Assembly: GCF_013368755.1 (NCBI RefSeq)
Contig: NC_049563.1
Coordinates: 1,054,001 to 1,118,000 of the forward strand
Source of the DNA: Talaromyces rugulosus
Taxonomy: Eukaryota > Ascomycota > Eurotiomycetes > Eurotiales > Trichocomaceae
Reading direction: 5' to 3'
Length of the DNA: 64,000 nt
The notes below the pieces were generated by a model. The model ran no database searches, was not told where the DNA came from, and saw only the letters and a program-made list of their open reading frames with translations. Within the stretch, counting starts at the first letter, position 1; each line of letters opens with the position of its first letter. This document shows positions 33,681 to 43,754 of the stretch, piece after piece. A program made the translations under genes and the position numbers.

Positions 33681-36600
33681 ATGGCTTTAACTCCGGTAAT
33701 GCGATGACGATGCGCATGTTTTATCTTCGTGTATGTTGACTAACGCGCGATTTAGGGGAAAGCTTTCAACTTCTTTGATGTCTCTCCAGTCCAGCTTCCG
33801 GCGGAGAGCTCACCCGCCTTCAACGTGAGTCAACCTGCTGAATAGGTGCATTTCTAACCCCGCTGACTGCGTTGGTAATTCAAAGGATGATGTCGCGTGT
33901 GTATGTACCGGATCCGACAATTTGTTCCTGGGCAATAGCGATGGATTCGTGCACATTGTCTCCCCCTCGTTCAAGGTCGTCCGATCGTTCAAGGCTTACG
34001 ATACCGGCGCCATCCGCCACATGAAACAAATCGAAGGCACATCTCTGTTAGTGACTATTTCGGAGGATCTGCCTAGCGAACCTATACTCAAAGTCTGGGC
34101 TCTTGACAAGATAGAGAAGAAGACCGGTGCCCCGAGTTGTCTATCGTCGCTAGCGGTGCAAAATGGCAGGCGACCTTTTCCAGTGCGTTGAATAAGAACG
34201 ATGATGATTGTGTCGCGTACGTCAGCTAATTACAGGCAGGTATCAACTTTTGCCGCGTTGGACGACTTATCCCAGCTTGCCGTGGGCTTTGCCAACGGTT
34301 CGGTTGCTGTAATCAGAGGCGACTTGATAAACGATCGCGGAACGAGGCAACGCATTGTATTCGAGTCGGAGGAACCTATAACTGGTCTGGAAATTCAAAG
34401 CGGCCACACGACTCAATCTCTCTATATCGCCACGACAAGTCGCATTCTCACGTTTACACTTGCCGGTAGAGGCCAGGGTCAGCCTGCCCGGGTGCTTGAA
34501 GACGCAGGCTGTGCCGTTGGGTGCATGACTATAGATAAAGAGACAGCCGATGTACTAATCGCAAGGGAGGATGCAATACATATCTACGGCCCTCGAGGGC
34601 GTGGACCTAGTTATGCTTTTGACAGTCCCAAGACATCTGTGCATCTCTTTAGAGGCTATGTAGCTTTGGTGTGCCCTCCGAAGACGACATCTTCAAGACT
34701 AGACACGTTGAGAAAGTTTGGTGTGGGACAAGCCGATGATCTTCTCAATACGTCTACATTCACTCTTCTCGATACGGACCTGAACTTTATCGCCCATTCG
34801 GAAGCTATACTGTCGCCTGTCCAAAGCGTTTTCGCAATCTGGGGCGACCTATTCTTGATAACTATAGATGGAAAGGTACGTTTTTATTTCTCACATAATT
34901 AAGTCTCGCTAATTTCCGTTTCAGATAACGCGCTACCACGAAAAGAGCTTACAACAAAAGCTTGAATTCCTATATCAAAGAAACCTCTACATCCTGGCTA
35001 TTAATCTTGCTCAGAAAGCCGGTGTTGATACCTTTCAGCAAAATGTCATATTCCGCAAATATGGTGACCATTTGTACCAGAAAGGAGACTATGACACGGC
35101 CATGCAGCAATATTTGAGAGCGATAGATAACACTGAACCTTCGCAAGTTATTCGTAAAGTATGCAATCCTATATCATTTTTTGTAGGCAAATAAGCTGAC
35201 AACCAGTAGTTTTTAGATACCCAGCGAATCCACAATCTTATCGAGTACTTGGAGGAACTTCATGACCATGAAAAGGCGACGGCAGACCATACGACTCTCC
35301 TTCTTAATTGTTATGCGAAACTCAAGGACACGTCGAAGTTGGACTCTTTTATCAAGGCTCCAGGCGAGTTGAAGTTTGATCTCGAAACTGCCATTGCTAT
35401 GTGTCGTCAAGGCGGATATTTCGAGCAGGCGGCGTACCTGGCTACAAAGCACGGTGAAAACGACATGGTTGTTGATATACTTATAGAAGACTCGCAGAAA
35501 TACGCCGAGGCTCTAGAGTTTATTTCTCGCCTTGATGCTGAAATGGTAAGTCTGGCTCGAGATAGTGCTGTATGGTTATTGATTTTGCAAGGCCTACCCA
35601 AATTTGATGAAATACGCCCGAGTTCTGCTAGGGCATTGTCCCCAGGAAACGACCCAGATTTTTATAGATTTCTACACTGGAAACTATCGCCCAAAGAAAG
35701 AAAGTGTGCATACCGTGGAAAGCGAGGCGCAGCCAACAAGTACAGTCCGTAACTTGGCCGCATTCATTCCCCTGCCTTACGTGGGATCGAATACGCCTAC
35801 CAAGGCACGGCCTGCTGAAGCCCAAGTATCACAAGAAATCGACCTGACCCCCGATATTCCTGTCTATCATATCCCCAAACCCCGGACTGCTTTCTCTTCC
35901 TTTGTCGATCACCCAGCCGAGTTTATCACATTTCTCGAGGCCCTTATCACACAGAAGCCATGGAACGAGGCTGATAAAATCGATCTTTACACCACCCTGT
36001 TTGAGATGTACTTGGACAATGCAAAGAAATCGAAAAACGCAGGCGAGAAACAGGACTGGGAAACCAAGGCAAAGAAACTGATAGAAGGCAAAGACGTAAG
36101 TTATTGGTGCATCTTCTTCCCCAACATTTCTCTGACAAAAAGAAAGATCCCGATATCAACTTCGAATGTTTTGCTTTTGTCAAATCTATCAGACTTTGAC
36201 GAAGGAATGACGCTGGTCAAAGAGCAAGCTGGTCTTCGATCTGACATATTCCGCTCTTACACTACGGCGAAAGACACTCAAGGAGTAATCAAAGCTCTGC
36301 GCAAGTATGGGCCAGTAGAGCCTCAGCTTTATGTGGACGCCCTCGCATATTTTGCGTCCAGTCCGAAGACATTGGAAGAAGCCGGTGATGAATTAGACGC
36401 AGTTCTAAAGAAGATCGACGAAGACGGATTAATGGCGCCTCTTCAGGTCATTCAAGCGTTGAGCACTAATGCAGTGGTCACCATGGGCATGATCAAAAGA
36501 TATCTTAGCGCAAATATTGAAAGAGAACGGAAAGAAATCTCAACGGTCAGGATAAGAACTCTTTGGTTAAGTGATCTTTCAGTACTAATGACCGTACAGA

Positions 36601-36974
36601 ATCGCCGTCTCATCTCCAGTTACACGACAGAAACAGAAGCCAAAAAGAGCGAGCTCGAACAACTCGCCTCGAAACCAGCCATCTTCCAAGCTCGCCAATG
36701 CCAATCGTGCAGCAGGGCGCTCGAATTGCCCACTGTCCACTTTCTCTGCAAGCACTCCTTCCATCAGCGCTGTCTCAACAATACCGGCGAAGATGCCGAA
36801 TGCCCTGTCTGTGCGCCGCAAAATTCAACCATTAAAGCCATTCGTCGGCGACAGGTTGAGTCTGCAGACCAACACGAACTTTTCATGGCCGAGCTGCAGC
36901 GTAGTAAAGACCGCTTTGGCACGGTCAGCGATTTTTTTGGTAGGGGGGTTATGCAGACGCAGAAGAATGAATAG
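33681..36974 (+). CDS. vps11: Vacuolar sorting protein Vps11 (HOPS/CORVET subunit)
   Basis: Core subunit of the HOPS and CORVET tethering complexes acting on endosomes and vacuoles. Nine exons: 33681-33695, 33756-33824, 33886-34182, 34240-34875, 34925-35158, 35210-35545, 35592-36095, 36147-36545 and 36600-36974, giving about 954 aa, normal for the family. All junctions fall in phase 0. The N-terminal half is a beta-propeller (for example NLFLGNSDGFVHIVS and LAVGFANGSVAVIRG). A clathrin-repeat-like alpha-solenoid follows (FRKYGDHLYQKGDYDTAMQQ). A C-terminal RING-H2 finger spans about 864-902 (CQSC, CKHSFHQRC, CPVC). The first coding exon is only 15 nt. The intron 36096-36146 is 51 nt without stops, so its retention would insert 17 residues in frame. 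Confidence 0.93.
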
Positions 36975-37359
36975 GAAAATGTATGTGGGAACCAATGAGC
37001 TCTGTATTGATGCTACACAAGCGTCAACTCAACTAGCGTATATATACAATTGATGCTTCATGAAAATTTAAATCGTTGAGACTCTCAGAATGTTCACATT
37101 AACCAAAAAAACCACACCATAGGTTACTAAGTCTTTGTATTCAACATTATACCCAACAGAGACTAGCTGAGATCAAATCAATTAAAATTTAGCGGCAAGA
37201 TACATAAAATTATGACATATCTTTCTCGGGCCAATTCCCATAACATATGGCCTTATGAACTATATATCCAACATTTGAAAATCATCACGCAACAAAGCTC
37301 AATAACATTTCATTAAACTAACGACCCGAAAAGCTATCCATTGGGCGGACTGATATTGT
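36975..37359. other. Convergent 3' spacer
   Basis: AT-rich spacer between the stops of vps11 and the coiled-coil gene; probably their two 3' UTRs. No gene. Confidence 0.5.
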
Positions 37360-39205
37360 TCAGGACAGGGCTGGGGCCAGATTCTGCGGCAGACCCTGAA
37401 TAGAGGAGGCTGGTTGACTTAGGCTGTGTTTGCGATGATTATATCGTAACTCCCATTCTCTTTGTTTGAGCTCCCTAGCCGATTCTTGTTGTTCATGATA
37501 CCCCAGAGCGAACGCTACACAATCAGCAAAGAGAGTCTGTCCGGGGAAAATAACTTCATCTTTTCCGGAGGCCCCAGTTGCAGTGATAGAGGGGAACAAA
37601 CAGAGGGAGTGAGCATCTGGAATGTTAATAGTCTCGGAACACGTCAGTGTCTCAATGCCTTTCAAAGATGCCACTTTCCATTTCGGTCCGCCCTTATTTT
37701 CGTTGGGCGGGTTGGCCGATATGTAGATTCTGGTAGTGTCTGTTTTCACGGCGGCCCATAAGCCTGACGCTTCGCTGACAACCTCCGTCAACTTGATAGC
37801 AAAATCTTCTTCTTTCGAAGAATGGATAATAGGACCCAGCGCTTTAACGGTGCTGGACACTAGATCTTTGTGCGGCCGCTCCTTCTTTGACAATTGTACG
37901 CGGAAACTGTCCAAGATCTCATAGGTCATATTTCGCCAAATCCCTTCTTTCTCGACGTCGATTTGTGCATATTTTCGAGACATCGTGTCAAAAGCAATTT
38001 CCACTTTACTTGTATCTGTAAATTCTCTCACGTGATCACAAGGGAAAGACTGCCAGATATGTTTACAGATCAGTGACGCAATGAAGGCTTGCGTGCCTTG
38101 TCTCCATAGATATTGAGCCACATCAGAATCCCTTGTTGGAACAAACTTGAAGAATTCTTGTTGTTCAAGACCGGTGGCTTCTACAGCTCGCTGAGACAAG
38201 TATGTCAGTGAATAATCTCTATATTCAAGTGGAATTAACCCCTCACTCACTATTTGGTCACCATTCATGGGGCCAGTAACGAAATCATAAACCAAGTCTT
38301 CCAGCTTTTGATGCAATTTCGTGAAGTTTGTTCGACTGTGGCCAATGTGAGAATCACATATATTGAGAAGTAGATCGCACAACTTACTAATAATCGATAC
38401 CCTTGCTCTGGATAGAGAACCTTGATCTTTCCTTGCCTAGGTCCGATTGTAGCCGTCTATTTTCAGCCATCAATATCTCATTACCGTATTGAATATCCTG
38501 GACTTTCTGTTCGGCGAGTTCACCTTGTACCTTTAACTGTACATTGAGATCTTTGGTTTCTTTTTCCGATTGTTTGATCGAAGCTAGATTAGCTTCGAGG
38601 CTTTTCTTTTCTTCCGTTAACTTCTGATCAAAACGAATCCTTGCAGTTTCAATTCTTTTTTTGAACTCATGTTCCATATTCCTTCTTTCAACAAGAATGG
38701 TTTCTCTCTCCTCGACGAGTCTCTGTAGTTCTCGCTCGGCTTCCTGCTGAATTTCACCCAAGTTCACTCTTTCCTCTTCCAATTCATGGCATCTTTGTCG
38801 TAGATCCTGTACCTGTTGTGTTTCCACGGCATTCGTAATTTGATTCATCATTTGCTGTAATCTTTCATTTTCGGCTCTGAGTTCGATCTCAGGCCGAAAT
38901 ACATCACCGGCTTTGGCAGCACCGTGTTTTATGTATTTGAATACCCCTGAAACTTCAGATAAACTCTGGAATGTTTCCTCGAGAGACAGAAGTTTGGTTA
39001 TACTGATATCATCTAAACGGATGCTTCGCCCTTGATCCGCCGGAGGACCATCCTTGGCCACACCGTTGGCCCGGACCGAGTGAGATGAGTTGCTTGGTTC
39101 GGTGTCGTGGTCTTCAGAGGATGTCGAAGCATGTTGTTTAGCCCGTCTTTTTCTGTTGCGCTGGTCTCTCTCTTCATGAGCCTGGTTCTTTTCTTTCTTG
39201 CCCAT
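37360..39205 (-). CDS. Coiled-coil protein of unknown function
   Basis: Two exons, 39205-38388 and 38335-37360, give about 597 aa. The two open frames are not in register, but a 52-nt intron with a GTAAGT donor and CCACAG acceptor joins them as GIDYYRTNFTKLHQ. The N-terminus is basic and low-complexity (NRKRRAKQH), a possible nuclear signal. Residues about 75-270 form a long heptad-rich coiled coil (for example ELEEERVNLGEIQQEAEREL). The C-terminal half is globular, with LICKHIWQSFPC and SGLWAAVKTDTTRIYISA. I do not recognise the family. The layout resembles oligomeric scaffold proteins; related uncharacterised proteins are common in Eurotiales. Confidence 0.75.
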
Positions 39206-39421
39206 TCTTCGATCATCAATTTTTAATTTCTGAATAATAGTAAGCCTGACTGGGAGAAAAATAAAAATATAACCATGAGAAAGATACCCTAGTGAATGAG
39301 AAAAAGACTAGATACTTTTGTCTTGGACTAAGTTTCATTTGACGTTCATCTGAGAGAGGAATGGATGATGATAGATTGATTAGCCGGCTCACGTCTTTTA
39401 TGAACGTGCGGGGTTCACTGG

Positions 39422-39517
39422 TCACCTCAATTTTTCGCCAGCCTTGTCTTCGCCAGCCTTCTCTTCGCCAGCCTTCTCTTCGCCAGCCTTGTCTGGAAAA
39501 CCTGCAAAGCGATGCAT
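39422..39517 (-). CDS. Possible 31-codon small ORF made of AGE(E/D)K repeats
   Basis: Starts MHRFAGFPDK, then has four copies of the pentapeptide family AGEEK/AGEDK/AGEKL, and stops at TGA. It lies on the same strand as the coiled-coil gene, its stop 216 bp upstream of that gene's ATG, so it could be an upstream ORF in the leader. The 15-nt DNA repeats keep the frame, with synonymous or E/D changes. No transcript evidence; it could equally be an orphan minisatellite. Confidence 0.3.
   Translation of the reverse strand: MHRFAGFPDKAGEEKAGEEKAGEDKAGEKLR
39436..39495. repeat. 15-bp tandem repeat, four copies
   Basis: Unit CGCCAGCCTTSTCTT in four head-to-tail copies, two with G and two with C at the variable base. 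Confidence 0.85.
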
Positions 39518-40298
39518 TTTTTTATCAGCCTGTCTGAATGGCTGCCTTGTAAACCAGGATATGACGCTAGCAACCAATCAAAAAGAATATAGCATCACCA
39601 CGAAAGCCGCTAGAGATGAGTAGTTTGCAGCGCCACAAGAAGTGTATGCGGGATCAATTGTCTGGATGATGACATGCTTTCTTTCTGACTGGAACACGTG
39701 TAAGAGACGAGATATGTCATATGTGGGTACATTTTACTTTTATCTCCAAATCCCAGATTGTCTAGAACACAGGCTATCAACTAGGTGGTAGAAATGCCCA
39801 TGCGTTGTGGTTGGTTACACAGCATGTACAAATGAGGGGATTCCACATGTACGGCACTGCTACCATGGTACTTGGTTATAGAAGGCTTACTTTGGAATAA
39901 ACAGCTATATGTCAGAGGAAGCACTACTAGGATAAAAAAAATTATTAACGTAAAATGACATGGACCTGTGAATTTGCCCCTTTGGGAAAATGTTGCCATG
40001 TGTATAAATGTCGACCGGTTATCCACTGCCCCTTGTAAATTAGCCATATATTCTGTTCATCAATACAATATTGTCCCAAAAAAAAAGAAACTACGCATTA
40101 AAGTTGCAGCAGTTCTTTAGCTCCAACTGTCTGTTTTACATTAGTTCACTTGGCTTTGGACCTAGTCGCCTTTATATACATTGCATCGCGAGATATTATT
40201 TGGATAAAGCTTTCATTGAAGCGAAATATTTTGTATTTCTGTATTCCCCTCGTTTTAGGCTATCTACTTTCACAATAAAAGCGAAATGGATACATTGT
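39518..40298. other. Intergenic
   Basis: Upstream side of the coiled-coil gene. An 88-codon minus-strand frame (39781-40047) contains one hydrophobic stretch (LIIFFILVVLPLTYSCLF) but has no recognisable family; I leave it uncalled. Confidence 0.4.
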
Positions 40299-40899
40299 TT
40301 AATACTCAATCTCAATGACTGGACCACTATACACCCGCCGTGCCCAAGTAATGTAATATAAAATCGAAAAGATCCCCGCCGCTCCAACCATTAGAGAACT
40401 AAAATTCCTCGTTGACGGCTTCGGATTGTCAGTAATGGGCCAGTAACTGAAAGATAACAAAATTACCACCCACAGGCATTGATGATAGTACCAAATGGCT
40501 CCGGAATCTTCCAAGGACCCCAGGTCAGAAATTCGGCATTAGCGACGTTGACTGGCCCGTTAATTGAGAGTTCTGGCTATGGGGTTTGATGTGGCCTGTC
40601 AGACGACGCCATAACAAAAGGCTGTTCCCAATAAAATACGAGGTGTACACCCCGTCAATTATTAGCGAGATCACATCATTAACCGCGACTGATGAGCCAA
40701 GATTGATCAAAATAAGCAAGCATGAGATTTTTGTTGCGAGAGCTCAACTCCTAGTGTCGACAAGCCATACCTTGAGAACCTGCTTCTTACCAAGGCGCAT
40801 GAAGTCGGCATTATCGCGCCCGACAATGGACTTATCTCGTATAACCCTCATCTCAATGTGCTCCTCGACGTCCCATGTGATATCTCGATCGTTGCCCAT
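40299..40899 (-). pseudogene. Amino-acid/GABA permease relic with the middle deleted
   Basis: The first 43 codons (40899-40771, minus) form an intact-looking first exon ending NADFMRLGKKQVLK, the conserved pre-helix-1 text of fungal APC-type permeases, followed by GTATGG. Within 60 bp the C-terminal part begins: NLGSSVAVNDVISLIIDGVY, SYFIGNSLLLWRRL, then in a second frame AEFLTWGPWKIPEPFGTIIN, then in a third frame VVILLSFSYWPITDN and SILYYITWARRVYSGPVIEI before the stop. Roughly 350 codons carrying most transmembrane helices are missing, and two frameshifts break the remainder. It cannot make a working transporter. Confidence 0.8.
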
Positions 40900-41622
40900 T
40901 TTTCCACCTTCAACCGCAGATGGTTTGCGAAAAAAAGGATGTAACGAAGGAACTGGACGTTTTTAAACGATCAAATTGATGACTATTGCATTCTTCGAGA
41001 GATAACCAACTGGAGAGAACTTTCAATACCAACTCATGTCAAACACAAAATAACTACCTCTGTATTTAATAGTAGCACAACCGTGAAGCCTCACCTGACC
41101 GGCGGTTGCCAGGATGTTGACTACTACATGCACGCAGCAAACGTGATAGCATTTGAACGAACAAAGAAAAATCCTTTACTACGTATACTTTTAAAAACGC
41201 TGGAAACACCAGACCAATTATTTACTACCCAGAACAATCGAGGAGATGCTTGCATAATAAGGTCCTCTAATTTTGGCGTGTAATTATTCTACAAGACAGA
41301 ATTACTGCGCAGTAGTGTAGTATGTACGTAGTAAGTAGTTAACTAACTGTCGAACTGAATACCGCTACGACAAAAAGGGTCAATCCTAATTGTAAGGGTT
41401 TACTAGTTCATTTATATGTCGACACTAACCAAGGATCCACTGTACAGTGCAGTTAGTCGCTTTCTGTCAGAGCTACTCCAAAAACAGGTTGGGGTGGCAG
41501 AGAGAGCAAGCGATTGGGGTTAAATTGGCCCCAACCGCAAGCTTAGCCCCATAAAAATGTGAGAACTTAACTAGGCTGCTTCGATACCAATCCAGCATGC
41601 ATACCATGATTTTTCCACCATC
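40900..41622. other. Intergenic, upstream of arrestin-like gene
   Basis: Between the permease relic (minus) and the arrestin-like gene (plus). No coding region is supported; contains short tandem TAGTATGTACGTAGTAAGTAG-like text near 41315-41335. Confidence 0.4.
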
Positions 41623-43059
41623 ATGTCTTGGCCCACGAATGAGCAACAAGTAGCACCTCTCGGGCTATCCCTCCATGATCAAGACAAAATCTACGCCGCG
41701 GGTGACACAATCACGGGTACGATTCATAACTGGAACCAACATCGGATCAATGGCAGCTGGATTGAGCTCATACTCGCTGGCCGTTGCAAATCAACGCTGC
41801 AATTTCCGAGAAAGGTCTATTACACCCACAAGGACCGAGTACCATTGATATACCACATCGAGAAACTGCATCCCGCCGAGTCCGATGGGGAAATCCATTT
41901 CTCTATCGCGATCCCCCACCGGGTTCAGAAAGATCTTTCAGGCCTACCTGATCTCAAAAAGAGGCTCGGCTATTGGACGCACTCATGGTCTAATTCACCG
42001 TTCTTTAACACACAATCCGAACACGAATTACCACCATCAATAGCCGTGTCTAGGAGTCTTTTAGTAAACAACGGGGAATTGTGTGGGTCGGGACATATCC
42101 ACTACACACTCACGGCGGTTATATCAAAAATGGGGGAGAGCGGTGAAAAGACAGAGGTTTTTTGTTCTGACGAGGAGACTTTGGATATCACTACATCTCG
42201 TATTTCAGTGAAGGACTGGGGGGAACTATCCCGGAACAACCAGACTACTGATAATTCAACGTTTACATTAATGTTGCCGGAAAAGGGACTGCAATTTAAA
42301 AGCAAAGAGAAGCCAAAACTAGCAATCATGAAGAAAATCGAACAAGCCTTTGGTAAGAATCCATCCTTGACCATGGCAACACAAATCACTTTTCCGAGAG
42401 TTGCTACGGTGGGCAGCAGCATAACGTTTTCACTGCGTTTGGGCAGCGTGTCAAGTTCACATAAAAACCCCAATGGTTTTACCCTTCCGCCTATCACTCT
42501 GCAACGAGTTGAAGTGTGCCTTAAGGATGCTATCGCCTTACGCTGCTCGCGTCCTGTCATGAGGCTGCATGAACATATAAACGAGTTCCCTGGCCGTCAC
42601 GTTGGCGAAATCTCTTGTCAGGTGAACCATGTTTTCAATCCTATGGATGACGGGAAAAGTTATCAAAACAGGGAGTGCCAGGTGGAGTTCGAAATCCCAG
42701 CTTCGTGTTCTCCGACATTTATGACATGGAACGTCAGTAACCAATGGTATCTTCATGTTAATGCTTTCTTTAAATGCCTCGGTAAGGTGTCGACAAAGTC
42801 ATATCACGGCAGCATAAAACTTATTTCCGAACCAAAATTATCTGTCAACAGTATAGGGGAGGCGAGAGGACTTTCTGGAAAGGCAAAAGAGTTTCCTAGA
42901 AAGATGGTAGAACTTCAAGGGAATAAAGCAGTGGCAGAACTTCGTGGGGACAGAGCAGTGGTAGAACTTGATGGAGACAAAGCAGCGGCAGAACTTCATG
43001 GAGACAAAGTAGTGGCAGAACTTCCAGGGCACATAGAAGTGGCAGAGCTTCCTGCATGA
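41623..43059 (+). CDS. Arrestin-like N-terminal domain protein with a repeat tail
   Basis: Single exon of 478 aa. The opening LGLSLHDQDKIYAAGDTITG followed by WIELILAGRCKS is the first beta-sandwich of the fungal arrestin-like family, where the phrase YAAGDTITG marks strands 2-3. A second sandwich follows about residues 240-410 (TMATQITFPRVATVGSSITF, QVEFEIPASCSPTF). Family members with PPxY motifs recruit HECT ubiquitin ligases to transporters; I see no PPxY here, so adaptor function is uncertain. The last 51 residues are about five and a half copies of a nine-residue unit of the form VAELxGDKA. The upstream spacer is long and no intron is needed. Confidence 0.75.
   Translation: MSWPTNEQQVAPLGLSLHDQDKIYAAGDTITGTIHNWNQHRINGSWIELILAGRCKSTLQFPRKVYYTHKDRVPLIYHIEKLHPAESDGEIHFSIAIPHRVQKDLSGLPDLKKRLGYWTHSWSNSPFFNTQSEHELPPSIAVSRSLLVNNGELCGSGHIHYTLTAVISKMGESGEKTEVFCSDEETLDITTSRISVKDWGELSRNNQTTDNSTFTLMLPEKGLQFKSKEKPKLAIMKKIEQAFGKNPSLTMATQITFPRVATVGSSITFSLRLGSVSSSHKNPNGFTLPPITLQRVEVCLKDAIALRCSRPVMRLHEHINEFPGRHVGEISCQVNHVFNPMDDGKSYQNRECQVEFEIPASCSPTFMTWNVSNQWYLHVNAFFKCLGKVSTKSYHGSIKLISEPKLSVNSIGEARGLSGKAKEFPRKMVELQGNKAVAELRGDRAVVELDGDKAAAELHGDKVVAELPGHIEVAELPA
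42904..43056 (+). repeat. 27-bp coding tandem repeat
   Basis: About five and a half units encoding M/VVELQGNKA, VAELRGDRA, VVELDGDKA, AAELHGDKV, VAELPGHIE and VAELPA. The DNA unit is close to GTGGCAGAACTTCATGGAGA plus CAAAGCA. Confidence 0.85.
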
Positions 43060-43754
43060 AATACTAGGGGACGTAGCCGAATATGTTGGAACAATGGTTG
43101 AGCAAATTGGTTATGGCAGAACGCAGAAGAGCCATAATAGATTTCGGACTTTTTTAGAGTACAGGAAAGAGTATCAAAGAACCATGTTATCCCGATTAGC
43201 GCAAGTAAATACGAAGAGTCAGAGGGACCGCTATCGTGAAGGGTATAGTACAGATGCTTAAGAAAGCATATGGAGATAACCACCCCTTACGCAATGGATG
43301 AAAGAACGTAAGACAACTTCTTGTTCTGCTTGAAGTCAAGAAATGAAATGACAGCTCACGACATCAGCCGTATTGACAATTTCAATGTTCTGGAATAAAA
43401 GTGGAATAAGATCCTGATTCTGATTCATAGATTCAGGACACCAATCGGAAACTGTTCGCCTCAACCCTGTTTAGTGCCGTGGGGAATTAGTACAGGACCG
43501 GAGTGAGGCATGTACGACAACATTGTGGCAAGTAAATCAACAATTGATTCCCGGTGCATTACTTCACCATACGCTTTGAAGAGCCAGTAAATTTTTTTTT
43601 GTCTCAACTCGTAACTCGTAGCTATCGTCACGTGGGCACGTGCCGTGTTGTCGTGTTTAAGTTTTGATTGCGCTTGGGGAAGTCGCGATAACGGCTTTCT
43701 CCCGCGTCCGACGAACACAAGGACAAACTTCATCCTGGAAAACACCAACCAACC
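43060..43754. other. Intergenic, upstream of AT-hook gene
   Basis: Spacer between two plus-strand genes. It contains the paired CACGTG site listed separately. No gene is seen. Confidence 0.45.
43629..43642. promoter_or_regulatory. Two CACGTG E-boxes two bases apart
   Basis: CACGTG at 43629-43634 and 43637-43642, about 115-125 bp before the AT-hook gene start. CACGTG is the core site of fungal bHLH regulators (Cbf1/AnBH1/SREBP types). The tandem placement is uncommon; function is inferred. Confidence 0.4.

Noticed and set aside
38383..38392. Apparent frameshift between the two frames of the coiled-coil gene
   Set aside because: A GTAAGT...CCACAG intron of 52 nt restores one frame, so no frameshift is needed.
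39781..40047. 88-codon minus-strand frame with one hydrophobic stretch
   Set aside because: A single hydrophobic run is common in AT-rich DNA; no family or conserved context.
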